From Tamarix chinensis (lineage: Eukaryota > Streptophyta > Magnoliopsida > Caryophyllales > Tamaricaceae), in contig CM060171.1 of the NCBI GenBank assembly GCA_030549775.1, positions 3,836,001 to 3,900,000 on the forward strand: a DNA stretch of 64,000 bases. Direction: 5' to 3'. A program made the translations under genes and the position numbers. Every line of letters begins with the position of its first letter. Within the stretch, counting starts at the first letter, position 1. This document shows, piece after piece, positions 33,487-47,703 of the stretch. The notes under the pieces were generated by a model. It made no database searches, had not been told where the DNA came from, and was given only the letters and a program-made list of their open reading frames with translations.

Positions 33487-34300
33487 ATCATAGATTTAAA
33501 CTAAACTAACAATCTACTCAAAAACTTATTTTCCCAAGTTAAAAACTAACATAAACTTATAATAATAACATTTTTGAATTCCAAAGTCATCCTCTACTAC
33601 CACAATTCCAAATTTTTTGAACTATTGGAATGTCTTAAAATTTTTGAAGCACTCCTACTTCTCAATTTAACAAAAATACTCTATTGTTTTCTTAGATCTC
33701 ATTTCTTACTATGCCGCAACAAAATTTTCAATGGAATACTCCTTCACGACTATCAAATTTCAACTAGGGGTATTTTTACATAGAATTTTTTGATAATTTT
33801 ATCAACTAAGTATGTTGTAGGTATTCCATCACCTTGAGATTACCCATATTTTTCAAAACATTACGTATAAATGAATTTTTGGATGTAGATAATGATTTAA
33901 ATGATTATCAAATCCTAAAAGTGGAAAATCAACAAGAACTAGGTTGAACAAATGAGAGAGCACCATTTTCATTAATTCTATACATAACATGACTATTAAA
34001 AAGTATGATCGAACAAATAAAACTTGATACCAATTTTAGAAATAAATTATAGATTTTTACAATGATTTATGAGATGAAGGTAATCCACAACATTTTTGTC
34101 AATTTATGAATCATTTTCCCATAAGCTCCCATGCATGTACAAATTCTCTAAAGCCTACCATTTTGCATTAGTTATAAAAATAAGTGGGTAAAATGATTAG
34201 GATGTTATTACATAGGTTCATAAAATATGTGAAGCTTATGAGGGTAAATGTTTCACATTAATGCAAACTTTAGAAGTTCGTCGAAAGATACCCATGCAGT
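33487..34300. other. AT-rich stretch without a recognised gene
   Basis: I see no coding or repeat signature. The 69-residue open frame at 33574-33783 has no motif. This sequence was contiguous with 28671-28820 before LTR-A2 inserted. Confidence 0.4.
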
Positions 34301-35650
34301 GGGCTTTGTTGGGGAAATTGCCAATAATCATAAGAAGTTGTGCATAATGAGAAACTGGAATCATCAAACTCAAATATTTATTATTATCCTTGAAAGTAAT
34401 TACAAAAAATAAAAAACACTCAAATAATATTTTTATCCTCACTATGATTATCAAAAACAAATCTCACCAAGATTAAATCACTAGAGTTTTCCTCATCTAT
34501 TATAATTCTGGCATAATCCACTTCCTTTTATTCTTTATTGTAATTGAGACACTTCTTATTGATTTGCATTACCATATTATAATGAAAGAACTTAATATTT
34601 AGGTGAGAATTATTTTTACCCTTCTTAGATTCCCCTCCTACATATATATTAGATCTATTCCCTAAAGTAGATCCCCTTTATCTTAACAACTTTTCTACCT
34701 CGAGTAAAACAAACAAGGTTTCCTACAGAGAAAGCACCTTCGTTACTATCAGTAGGCTTGTCAGAACAAAATTAAACCTCTTCAAGAGATAATCTAAGAG
34801 AAAGACTACTTGATCTTCAATCTTGAAGGATTAATCCAAAAACTTCAATAAGGGGGACTAATCCATTAAGATAATCTTAGAGTTTGTTTTCTTCTACCAT
34901 CTCGAAAAAAAATAATTCCTTTATACCCAATGACTTCAATACATAAGTCTTTGTTATATTTTTCCATAATTATTTTGGACTCATATCCTAAAAAAATTAC
35001 TTGATTTTTAGAGTAAGGGATAATTATATAGTACTAATGGCACACAATTTCATATCTTTTTACTAGAGGCATCCACATTTGTCAACATCGCATCATCCAG
35101 AGTAGCATACAATCTCTGTTCCTTGATTAAATTTTTCCATAATAATAAAAAGCATGTTATTCCCATAGAATCATTCCATCATAAACTTCCCTCCTCCCAG
35201 GATTTTGTTTACCTTTAAACCTAACAAGAACCTACAAGTAGATGTTGACACTAACCGGGTTGCAATACTAATTTTTTAGCAAAATAACTAATAATCACAA
35301 GAAATTATATAGAATAGGAAACTATAATTAATGAACTTGAATCCTTATTACTATCATTGGAAGAAATTACAAATAATCAACCCATCTTTTTATCCTCACC
35401 AAGATTATCAAGAGATTATCAAGATCAAATATCTTGATTAATCTACACAAATATAGAATTTTTGTTCCTAATTGAGATTTTCCTAGATCAAACCTCTAGA
35501 TCTAGAACCTTAAGAGTTTACTCTTAATTCATGTTTCCCAATTATGTGAATATTTTACATAATAACAAATATATACAATAAATCCCTTTTATATAGGATA
35601 CCCCAAATTTGCCTAACCCTAATTCTTGGGTGATTAGTCTCCTAATCCCT
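34300..35650 (-). mobile_element. Degenerate copia-like relic (LTR - gag - LTR pieces)
   Basis: Two diverged direct repeats, about 34310-34455 and 35270-35420, share several landmarks (AATCA-AAGAA-TT, GGAAACT, TTTTTATCCTCAC-A-GATTATCA) and could be LTR pieces. Between them the minus strand has fragments resembling copia Gag (LYATLDDAMLTNVDASSKK near 35090; YVLKSLGIKELFFFEMVEEN near 34900) in shifting frames. No primer-binding site or TSD was found. Confidence 0.4.
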
Positions 35651-35869
35651 TTTCTAACCCTTAGAACTTGTGTGGAAATTTTATCCATACCTCTTAAACT
35701 CTTATTTTATCTTCCTACCCTTCAAAACTCAAAATTTTAATTTAACTAATTAGCAATTGACTAAGCCTTAACTTCGATCAACCATCTAATAATGGTCAAA
35801 ACCCTATCACCTAAGGTCTCACATAGTTGACTGCTAGACTTTTTTGGTTGGCTGCAGTTGGACAATTTT

Positions 35870-38800
35870 CACCATTATAGGTTTTCTTAATTTATTTGGA
35901 CCTCAAATAAATTTTTTAACCCAATATTTTTATATATTTTGGTTCCTAACTTAAATCCACACATTTCACTAATTTTTTATTATTTTGGGAATTATATGAT
36001 TATTTCTCACATATTTATCCATTTATTGGACTTTTTACCTTTCCTAAACCACTTTTTTAGTCATTGTTGACTTTTTTAAGCATTAGGGCTTTTTAAGCAC
36101 GGTCCTTGATCATTCAACTAGAAATATAACCATAATAATCTTAATCAACTTCCACAAACTCTTACACTCTTTCATGTATGCCAATCATTCCATCACCTTT
36201 TTTTCTTGCAAGAAACCTCACATTTGATTATCTCCCTCTCTCCTACCTATTTGTTTTTTACAATCATAAAGGGGTGATTTCTCTTTGGTTCATCATTTTC
36301 AAAATTACCCAATTTTCCACATTTCAATTTTGATTGCTTTTCTCTCCTCTCCTCTCGTTCTCTTCTGCTTGAGTATCATTGTGCCTAGTTTTTCCCTTTG
36401 ATCGAGCCATCTCCCGTTCTTTCTCTATATTTATTCTTTGATATTCTTATAAAATCTTAATTTTAGCTCTTTGGTGCTTGTTACTAAGTAAAATAGATTT
36501 AAGGTTATAGATTAGTGAAGGCTTTTCCCAAGCTTGTTCCTAAATCCATTTTTAAAATACTGAGGGTTATTCTCACCTCATTTATTTTTTCCCTTCTATT
36601 CTAATATCTACTTTCTGCACATATTATTTTTTTTATTGTAGGTAATAAAGTGGTACAAGGAGAAGATTATGATTATTTTTTTGTGCATAGATATTAGAGA
36701 GCTTTTTTGTAAGGATGTTGTTATTTAGATTAGTGCTCTTGTTTTCTATTTGTTAAATTATTGTAAACCCTGCTAGCATATTGTTATTCCTATAAATGAT
36801 GATTACGGTTTTTTTATATTGTGTTCTTATATTATACCTTAATATCATGATTTTTGGTATTGTCATATTTTTCATGAAAATTCTACATTTTTATGTCTTG
36901 CTAGGCTTTGTTAGAAAATCATAAGCATGATGGTGTATGTGTTTGTGTGTGTGTGTATTAATTTTATAAGTGCATAGATGAGTAATGAAAATTATGTTAT
37001 GTATTTTCATTAGTGAATTGGGTTGAAATTGGAATATTTGGATGTGTTGAATACTTAGAGACTTTTTTCCCTAGGGCCCTTTGTGGTTATTTTGTTGTTT
37101 TTAATTAAGGTTAATTATATACTTTTATTTTTTTATTATTAATGTGTGGGTGTTTATGCATAATTTTGGTGAACTATGAAGACTTATACAATCTTTTGAG
37201 TAATTGGTGATTTTCAACGCTAGAGGTAATTTGGTCTTTTATGACCTTTTATTGAAACTAAATATACAATTTATAATCCTTATTTTTTTACATAAAGTTT
37301 AATATATAATATGTAGGGTTTTGATGTGTTTGGGCTAAGTTATTAGAAAAAAATAGGTTTTGGGATGTTTAGGTGATTTAGGGAATTTTGATCATTATAG
37401 AGTAAATCTAGAAAATTTGGGTTGTATGATATTTTTAGTTATAAATATTATAAGTATGATTTATGAAGAGTTTAGGGTCAACTGTGGGTGACATAAGCAT
37501 AATAATAATAAAAGAAATGACTTAATTTTAGGAATAGTAACTAAAAGGTAGAGTCGATGTTGTATCTATGAAACATGGGAGCTCAGCCTTGATTTCTAGA
37601 GGTGTTGATCCTGATGTTATATTAGGAATTTTTGCTAAAGTTAGTACATTGGTGAAATATGAGGGTAAAGTTATGACCCATTAGTGAATTTGGATTTCGT
37701 GGGACATTATAGTCTTTTTACCTTAGTTATGTTTCTCATTGTGTGTAGTATTCTTCTGTATGCATTATCGTGAAAGATAGTGGCTATAATATGTGGAATT
37801 AATTGACCATGGAATAATTCTTTCTATAACAATTTTTGAAATAAATTCATAAGTAAATGATATTTCATGAGATAAGTAATAAGCATTCATCATTATGTTA
37901 AGACAGTTATACTAAATCATGGTTTATAAGGAGAAACCATAATGATGTATTGTTACGTGTCAAGTACAAAATAACAAAGTAACTAGACACTAATAATCAA
38001 AGTTAAAGATCTCTAGATTCAGGATCGAGGTGCCTCATCTAATACATTTCCTAGTTGTTGCGATAACTAGAGTGATCCTAGATCTACTCTATATTGTGCG
38101 CTTCACCGACTTATAAAAGGTATGTATACATAAGGATTAGAAATACATATATGGGGTTTCTTTAGTACATTCTCCTCTAGAGGGTTTATTATATTTGTGT
38201 TGTTGATCTACTAGTTATGAAATAGCGGGGTCCTTGAACTTAAGTGACTAAGTAATCGAAAAAGTATGTTCACCAAAGTTTGGACTTTAATATTGTAGCA
38301 TCCTTATGTAATCTAATATCATAAGTAGAAGGCATATTCAGTATCTTATTATTTTACCCTATGTGTTATGCATGTTCTTTTTCTTTTGATGTGATATGTT
38401 AACTTACTCAATACATAAGTATTCACCATCTATTTCATGGGTGTTGTTCATTTTCATTAGCAAACAACCTAGTTGATAATGTCTAAGTTCCTATTAATTA
38501 TTGTAATGACTTAACTGAATTTAACACTCTCTCTATGGAAGGGTGACTAGTTGTGGGGTTGTGGCTGTAGAGTCTAGGTTATATAATATTTAGAGTTTTT
38601 ATCCAAATACTTTATGGACTCTTAGGTCTAAGAGCTTCCCTTTTGTTGTATTTTTATTAGCATTGTATTTTGAGTTTATATACTAACTTATCTCTATTTT
38701 ATGGAAATTATTTTAGTCTCTCTTTATCTTATTTAAATTTTCATAATGTTTTGGATTTTACTTAGTATGATAATGGTATGGTAAACCACACTTGTATTAG

Positions 38801-38871
38801 GTATGTTGATAATATCCAATTATATTATGTTTAGCTTCTATAAAAAAAGTTGTAAATTTTGGAGTGTTACA
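35870..38871 (+). mobile_element. LTR-C: old chromovirus-type LTR
   Basis: It ends TTTTGGAGTGTTACA at 38871. The order of parts is that of LTR-A2: AT-rich start, short pyrimidine block (36170-36430), and GATCTACTAGTTATGAAATAG near 38210, similar to GATCCACCAGTTATAATAG in LTR-A2. The left boundary is an estimate and no TSD was identified. Confidence 0.5.
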
Positions 38872-40823
38872 TCTCTAACCAATTAAAGATTAGAAGATGT
38901 AAGTAGAGCATACCCCTTGAATATAGAGACAAAAAATGAGCTAAAAATATATTTCCACATTAATTAAAGACATCAACACGAGTATGCTAACCAACATGCC
39001 CCTTAATGTTGATCACCTTGGTCTTGTTCGCCACCACAACCACCTGGTGTTGATCCATGATCCTCTGTTCTTGCTATGTTTTTATTTCTCATCAACATGG
39101 GAATGTTCACAGTCCCTCCCCACCTATGTTGTCCTCCAAAAAACATCATTTTCTTCATTATCCTCTATTTTAGGTCCTTCCTAGCTTTAAGCATATGGGC
39201 TTGACTTTCAACCATCTCAATATTAAGAACAAATTAAAATTCAAAAAATAGTGACTCGGAGAGGCTTTGTATCAATAAACACAATAAATATTCAAACTCT
39301 TTCTTCAATGCCCAAACGCCCTAAAAGTGCATATATGATCGGACCATTTAGCTGGAAAGTAATAAAGAGAAAACTTAGACATGCAATTCAAGTGGAAATA
39401 TAAAAAGTTAATTGAAGTAAATTGTATAAAATAGAGTTTAATGACAAGCTTAATAGATGTATGAATTTTTACAATTGAGGCCTAACAAGGACTGAAAGAA
39501 TTGAAAGTTAATATGAGTGGTTGATGAAGAAGGAAAACTTAAAACTAAAAGAACAACAAGATGTTTAAATACTATGTTTATGATATGCTAAGTGAAGAAT
39601 GAAGTGACATAATTAATTGGTGATGTGGTTATGATTTTATTTATTAGTATTTGAATGAATGTTGGTAGGTGTCATTCTTATTTTGATTTTGTTGCATTGT
39701 ATTGAAATTGTTGTGTAATGTTTAGTTCATTTGTAATGTATCTTAGAATATATTCACTCGTATGTTTAAGTGAGGACCTTCAATGCTTGTTTCATGTTAG
39801 GGAAACAAGGTATTTTCCTAGTATTTTGGGTAGTATAGTTTGCATACATTAGGAGTGGAAGAATTTTCTAGTGTCTTGGCAAGGTTAATACACTTGGGAG
39901 GATGGAAAGGAAATTTTTTCCCTTAAAGAAGTTGTCTTCTATGGTTTGTGGAAATATCATGCATTCTTTCGTACTTTATATTCTAACACGTCCATTTTTA
40001 CTCATGAAAAGTAGAGGTGTTATGAATTGGTATTAGATCTTTGGTTTATAAATTATAAAATTTTATCATCTCTTCTAATTTATTTTTGAAAAATTCAAGT
40101 GTTTTGAAATTTGCTTTAATTATGAGGAGTGTGGTTGGGTAACGTAGGTGGTATTTGAGTGACTTATGTGATGTGTTGTTATCTCTTCTAGTTTGTTTCC
40201 TTTTATGGGGGTGTTACACTAGTACTTGTAATTATTTGACCGCCCTTAATCAATCTCCACTATTTGACAATATTGATAATGGTGTATCTCCAACAATAGC
40301 CTTTATGGTTTATAGTAACAAATATGATGTGGGTAACTATTTAAATGATGTTATCAACCTTCCATAAGCAATTTTCATCTAGTTCATTCAATCAATGCAA
40401 AGTGATATGCATAACTCTATATATAACATTAGAAGGTAGTAAGGAAGGATGTTTAGGGCACATTAAGGGTGTTATATTCACAATTTGCAATTATACAAAC
40501 CCTGACACTTATGTGGAAGGTAAACCCTTTGGGGAAAAGTATAATAGCTTTTATCATATCATATAATATGATCTTTGATGATGAAAGAAATACACACCAT
40601 TGTGTCCCAAAAATTTCAATTATGATCAGACTTATATTATATATAGTAGCATAGTATAGCAGTATTTTTAATTAGCATATTTTGGAGCATGAAATATATC
40701 TTTGAAGAAGGTGTATTATCACTACTTGAAACATGAATTGGTTGAAATTATTTAAAGACTTTTCGTTAATAAGTATCTTAAAGTTTGATGAATATTCAAT
40801 TTGATTATTTTAAAAAAATTCTT
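38872..40823. other. Unassigned AT-rich sequence
   Basis: No recognised gene or element. Short open frames (38984-39184, 40155-40367, 40345-40566, 40469-40654) have no family features. A small inverted repeat TAACAC...GTGTTA occurs at about 39987-40022 and resembles chromovirus LTR ends, but is too short to classify. Confidence 0.4.
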
Positions 40824-41959
40824 ATTTTTTAGTAAGTAAATAAATATTATTACTCACAAAAGAGGCATTCAATATAATGATCATACATTTAGGTGTCTAA
40901 ATCAAAATACTATCTATACTGTTAGCTAGTTGAATAAAATAGTTACAATTCATCACACTAGCTATTCTTCTGGTTATGTCATGTATGATCATCCTCAAAA
41001 GAAGCTTGCATGGCCTATTCTTCTACCGGGATACTCTAAGATTTCTCTCCTTTTATACATTGTATACAACACCTGCAAATAGCAGACTTAGCGCAGCTAA
41101 TTTCTCCTTTGATATTCTTATTTGTTGGGAAATCCAATTTACACATTTCCATGATTGAATGAGATGTATAGGTAAAAAAAATCAATGATAGTATACCAAA
41201 TTAACTTCACATAATTGTAATTGAATAAAAGATGATCAAAAGTCTCATCCTCTAGTTCATAGAAGATGCAAGTTATTTCAACCATGTATCCTATCTATCT
41301 AAGGAAAGTTCTAGAGATCAACCATGTATTATATTTATCTAAGGAAATTTTTAGTGATCAAACACTCATGAGCTACAAGGCATAGAATGAACTGATGCCC
41401 TAGGATTACTATTATATGTTTACTACTTTACTCTAATTCATATCAGGTCCTCTAGGTCTAAGAATAGTATAGCATATCGAAATGCTATATTATCCTTTTG
41501 TATCTATAATATTATTCTTATTTGATTATAGAAATGGTTCATGTTTGGACCTTAAACCTAGTTTCTATAGACCATATATTTGTGTGATTGAAATAATGCT
41601 TATGACACCACTTCACCCATAAAGTGTCCATCTTCAAGGAAAACTGCTAGAGGAGTTTTATTATTGTTACTTGATTCCATAGTTCCATGTCATAAAGATC
41701 CAATCCTCTTCTTTCTTGTGAGGAAAAATAGTTTCCCAAGCTAATCTACTGCTAGATAAAGGAACTCCTAGATAACAAACTAGAAAAGTACCTTCCTTCA
41801 TTTGCAAAGTTGAAATAAACTATTTCTTGATGGTTGGAGGCATACCACCATAAAAATAGATAATCTTGTTCAAGTTATGTTCCAACCCATATAGAGAAGA
41901 AAAATATTGAAAGGTATAAAGCAACTTAAGTACTTATCCTACATTCCCATGAGAGAAAA

Positions 41960-42540
41960 GTAGAAAGTCATTGGTAAATGACAAAGTAATATTCTTAGTT
42001 CTAAGGCATTTTGGATGAACATGGAATCATTTTTCATCCCATAAGTTATGGAGAATTCTATTAAAGTATTCTATAACTATGAAAAACATGTTGGGTGATA
42101 AAGGATCCCCTTGTCTTAATCCCTTCTTGCTTTAAAAGGAGGGGAAAGAATGCAAATGAAAAGAATATAATAAGTGACTATTGATACATAATGCATTATC
42201 ATTCTAAAAAATTGGAAGGGGGACCCCAAACCATGTAATACTTGTTAAAAAAACACCATTCTATTAAGTCATGAGCTTTTCTTAAGTCCAACTTTATAAC
42301 ACACCTGGGTGATATATGTTTCTGGTTATAAAATTTAACTAGTTCATGATCCATCATAATATTATCTCCTATCATTATTCCATTGACAAAATAATCCTTT
42401 GATTTATCAATGATTGAGTCAAGGACCACTTGTATTCTATTAGTTATTAACTTGGAAATAATATTATAAAGAAAATAGTAGTAAGCAACAAATCTAAGTT
42501 GTTTAACTGATTGGGTCTCTTCAACTTTAGGGATAAGCAA
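41960..42540 (-). pseudogene. LINE-3 reverse transcriptase
   Basis: The frame 42199-42540 reads MLIPKVEETQSVKQLRFVAY, LYNIISKLITNRIQVVLDSI, IDKSKDYFVNGIMIGDNIMM and CVIKLDLRKAHDLIEWCFF. These are the fingers-palm motifs of plant L1 RT. The catalytic box lies at 41967-41978 and reads F-T-N-D, with the first aspartate replaced by asparagine. Frame breaks occur between it and the upstream block. Thumb and zinc-finger sequences toward 40850 are present only as short, frame-broken pieces. Confidence 0.86.
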
Positions 42541-43862
42541 TGTTGAGGCTCTTGGGTAACCAACAAGAGTAGAAAAAATCTTGGACTACTAGACGTGCAT
42601 GGCTACCAATGATTCTCTATAAGTTCTTGTAAAATAACATTAAAATCATCAAGACTTAGAGCTTTATTATTCCCCATATCAAAGACTACAATTTTAACCT
42701 CATCTTTACTAACTGGGAGTATAAGGATTCTTTGTTAGCTACTAGTTAGGAATTTTCATTTTCTAAATACCTCATCATGTAATTGAGTCTCACTAATAGT
42801 TGAAGAACCCATTAGTTTCTTATAAAAGTGAATAAACATCTCTTAAATTTGTTGAGGATAAGACATACAAGTGCCTTGCTAATCCAGCAATCTATGGATG
42901 TGCATTTTTTGTTGCCTTCCTTTTATTATGGCATGGAAATTTTTTGTGTTTATATCCCCTAGAGCTAGTCATTAAATTATTAATTTTTATTTAACATAAC
43001 TCTCCTCGCAATAAGTGAAGTGGCTAAGTTGTTTAAGAGCCTACTGTTCTTCTTTAATTAACAGATCATTGAGTGGGTCTATTTGCATATGAAGTTGGAT
43101 GGAGTGTAAGTGATCAGCAGCCTCGAAGAGTTCGGAGCTTATGCCACCAAATTTTATAGAATTAATTTGCTTCAAATGAGGATTTAGGAGTTTTAATTTC
43201 CTCTAGAAAACAATAATAATAGTACCTCTGATTGGTATATTCCAAATCCCTTGAATAATGAACATGAAACTATCATCTCTAGTCCACAAATTAAAGAACA
43301 TAAATGGTCTTTTAGTAATAATAGTTGTCTAATCGAGATTAACAAGCATTGGGCGTGATAAAAAAATTTGATGGTGTATTAAATAGGACATGGGATAGTG
43401 GAAGTGATTAAGCTAATCAATATTGTCCATAGCTCGATCAATTTTGCAATATATTTAACCATTTTGTTGTTGTTTATTAGTTCAAGTGTATTTACAACCA
43501 ATATAATTAATGGCAGTGAGGTAAATACTTTGAATGCAAGATAGAAAATCATCTATATCAATGTTGTTTGGGGTTATTACCTTGTAGTTTCTAATGGTGT
43601 TCAAGAACCCCATTAAAATCCCTTAGGACAATCCAAGGTTCACCTCTTGGTGCATTTTGTATAAGCTAGCTCCAAAACTCTTTTCTCTTATTTCCAATGT
43701 TGAAACCATAGACTATAGTCATGTGAAAATAGATGGATTCGATAATACTTTTGATATTGTAAGAAATAGCCTAAGAATAATCCTAGTGAAGATCAACTTG
43801 CTAGATATTAGTTTGCCATCCCAACCATATTCTACTATTAGGGTGATGAAAATAATTATGGA

Positions 43863-43867
43863 TCCAT
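43863..43867. repeat. TSD TCCAT of the solo LTR in LINE-3, left copy
   Basis: TCCAT, repeated at 47699-47703. Removing the LTR and one copy rejoins the LINE endonuclease frame around GWQWM...NYFHHPNSRIWLGW. Confidence 0.82.
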
Positions 43868-46800
43868 GGTAACACCTTCATTACCACTCCTAAACATTTT
43901 CATTTAAAAAGATATAATGCAAAAGTAAGCATAAGAAATGGGGTGTGTCACCTCCACACCCACTATAAGATAGCTTCCCGCTATTTATCTCCTGATAGGT
44001 ATAAGGCTAAAAACTTATTAAACAAATTTTAAAGTAGAAACTAAATAAAAATTTCTCTCTAATAATGTTAGCAAAAAACACCGTAAATTCATCGATGAGT
44101 AATTAGCATGAAACCTATGAGATAAAGCTAGGTTTTCAACATCTCAACCAAGCATCAAAATATAAATGACCATTTACAACACTAAATTAAATTTATAACA
44201 TGAAAATTTAACTTCTAAAATATTTACAAACAATAATAAGAGTCCTCAAGGGAAATAATTCAAGGTAGTTCTAACTCTCAACCCAAGACAAAATTGCATT
44301 GGAACTCGAAGCAAAGTACCTGCAAAAAAAAAACTAAACAAGAATAGTATCAATATAATGACACATTAAGTAAACCACATTCAACAAATAGCGATAGTAT
44401 GCCTACACAGGTTCACATAAATACATAATTGACAAACATGAATGACATGCTCTCATATAAGATGATGGAAAATAGTAGAGCTTACTAGATAAGAGAGCAT
44501 GGTCCTAGATCAATACATAGCCCATAGAAAATGTATGCTCTCAACTAAGAATGAATTCATAGAAGAATATATTGTTGCAGTAAAAATATTCCATCATGAG
44601 AGAATTTGAAGAAAGATAATGAAATTTATAAATTACAGTTGAATTTTATGTGTTGTTCACATGGAATTTCATAGTATTATATACCTAACAAATCATGGAT
44701 AATAGTAGGATTTAGACAGAAACACGATATGATATAAGAATATGAAACACCACAAGAGAATATGGAAACATGCATTCCTAAAAGGTCTTGCTATTATGAT
44801 TAAAACTGCTAAATAGAATAAATATTGTACACATGAATCATGGTTAAATTCACTTAAAACAATTATACACTCCATTGATAATTATTCATAACATTTATAA
44901 TTATTCATGCAAAGTGCTTATAATCATATACAATTCATAAAATGTGATATTGCACACATTAATGATGAAATCCACACAATTCACCACAATCCACATTGTA
45001 TCTGAGAGGGAACAATACTAAAGTTGAGGTACTAATGGATAAGACATAAATCCAAACATATGACTAAGGGAACATCCCAAAATCACTAAGGAACACTCTA
45101 TCCTTAAGTATCAATACCCTTTATTGGACTTGTAGGTTACCTATAGAGTAGAAAGAGGTCTCGCCACACACTAACAGTATAGCAAAACCGCATATATAAT
45201 TAGGAAGTGCATCCACTACAAACCTTACTTCAGAGGCCATTCTGAGGCTACTTACCTAAATATCAAACTTGCCATAATTATTAGTAAATTTCCAAAATAT
45301 TTATATATATCATTTCCATAATCTCATAGTGTAACCACTTAATAATACATAACAACCACTATTTAAACTTTCCATAAGGGTCATCTAATCACTTATTACA
45401 ATTCAAAATATATCATACTCATTACAACTCACCACACCAAACATGATTCAAACTCAACACATATTCTTGCTCAATTTTTATAATTTTTTATTTCTAAAAG
45501 TGACATGTATCCTTCTATTATTAAAAAAGAGGAAATAATCATACTAACATATAATTTTCTATCTACTAGATAATTAAGTGAGTTAATTTATTATCCCAAG
45601 CTTAATAAATGAAGAAAAGAAGGATGATTAACCAACTTTGGGATCCTTTAGAGTGCCCTCCTAGATCATTGAAAGAAAACATAAAGACTAGATTATAACA
45701 ACTATTTGAAACATAGAATAATAATAATAAAGTAAATTTTATCAAAAAATACTTACATAATTAGGGTTCACAACCCCAAAATGTTAGATCAATAAACTTC
45801 ACAGGATTTATCCAAATGATAAGTTAAAACTCAATTAAATTGGTTTTTAAATCAAAACTATTAAAAGAATCACATACAACTCAAATTTGTAATTATTCCA
45901 AAAACTAGATTTTTAGAGCACATAATACAAATCAAGACAATTAAAACCAATTAATCCAAAATGAATTTATTATAATGCAATTAAGGTCATTTCAAATAAA
46001 TATATAAAATCAATTTTAGAAGAATCAATTTTACAAATGACAAATTCCATAATTTGATTTGAAAGTTAGAGTTGTAGGCCAAAAAATACAATTAGGTGAA
46101 ATTTTATTAATTTATTTAAATTGAATGTTTAGAATTTTAATAAGACCTATTTTATAAAATATTTTATACTCAATTGAGCAAAAACATTAAAAGGAAGATC
46201 TAATTTAACATAATTAGGATTTTTTGATCTGGAATGCAAATCTAGTTAAATCTTGATAAAATATTTCAAATAAGGCATTGAAAATGAAATTAAACAAATT
46301 TTAATAAAAAATGTATAATTAATTTAATAAAATAACTCAGTTATGCAATCTACATTAAATCTAGAAGAGTTTTGACCTGAAAATTAAAATTCTGATTAAT
46401 TTCTCACAAATTTCTAAAATTGACAATTCCAACATGAAATTAAGTGTATTGTATAATCAATTTATCTAAAATAGCTTAATCATATAAATTTGAGAAATTT
46501 GGACATAACCAGGTCAAAAATATAATTTTCACAAGTCAAGCATATACCATTCAATTAGCATTGGAATTTATTACACAACATATATATATATATATATATA
46601 TATACTCAAATCGACAATTAAATTAACTTAATCAAAGCTAACTCATTCAAAATTAATCAAAACTAAAGTTTGGGTTTGGGAAAAATATACCAAATGAATT
46701 CAGTTAAAATAGAACGAGTAAAGAGCGATGGAGCTTTGTTAGTGGGTGAGGAACACTCGTCAATGGTTGGGTGCACTGTAGGTGGCTAGATGGTGGTGTT

Positions 46801-47698
46801 GCTGCTATGTTGTACTATGCTACTCGTTGTGCTCGGTTGATGTTACCAATTCTTACGTGCTACGATGGACGATGAAGAGTAGAGGGAGCGGTGGTGTGGT
46901 CAAGTAACAACTTTGGTGTGGTAGTGTGGTTTTGCTGGAGAATGAAGTAGAGAAGAAGGGTAGGGGAGGTCACGGTGCAACACAGGAATAAATGAAAAGG
47001 AAGAGAGAAAAGAAAAAAAGAAGGGAAAGGGAGGGGTTTGATTGGATCCTTTTTTCTTCAAAATATCTTAAATATGTTAAAGGTAATTTTATTAAAAATT
47101 TATCTAATAAAAACAATTTAATAAATATCTAAGAAAATAATTTTCTTTTAATAAAATTTTAAATAAATCAAAATAATTTAACACATTTTTCAAAATGTCC
47201 TCCACAAACTAAAATGACCAATATGAAAGAAAATTAATTCTATAAATAAAAACATAAATAAATTATGAAAGTTAGTTTAATTAAATTTTATAGTTTAAAA
47301 TGATTTATTTTCATTAACAAAATATAACGTTAAAATAAAGTCTTAATCATGCGATGAGGCTATACTCAAAAATAAATTTAAAATATAAAAAAATCAAAAG
47401 ATGCAAATGAAATTAAATTATATTTTAAACAGGAATCGAATCACGTGAATTTAATAAAATCATAGTCATGAATGAATTTATCTAAAATAATCTGTAACAA
47501 CCAATGATTAAATAAATTTCAATATGAATTTAAAACTGTCAATAAAACCATAAAAGAAATCAAAACCTTAGAAAATATTTACAAGAAAAATAATTTAAAT
47601 AAAATAACCCAATTGAAATAAAATTAAAGGTTAAAAATCAGAAATCAACATTGATATTTATATAATAAAAAAAGGTTTTTGGGAAGTGGGGTGTTACA
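43868..47698 (-). mobile_element. Solo LTR inserted in the LINE-3 endonuclease
   Basis: A 3831-bp LTR whose plus strand starts GGTAACACCTTCATTACC (first base probably mutated from T) and ends GGGGTGTTACA. It is flanked by a perfect 5-bp TSD. It shares the AAGGCTAAAAA block near the start (44006-44016) and a purine-rich G-rich block near the far end (46700-47040) with the other long LTRs. Orientation is inferred from that order. No internal region is present, so it is a solo LTR. Confidence 0.85.
46580..46604. repeat. (AT)n microsatellite inside the solo LTR
   Basis: About 12 TA units in a row. Confidence 0.85.
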
Positions 47699-47703
47699 TC
47701 CAT
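47699..47703. repeat. TSD TCCAT of the solo LTR in LINE-3, right copy
   Basis: TCCAT directly after the LTR end, matching 43863-43867. Confidence 0.82.
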
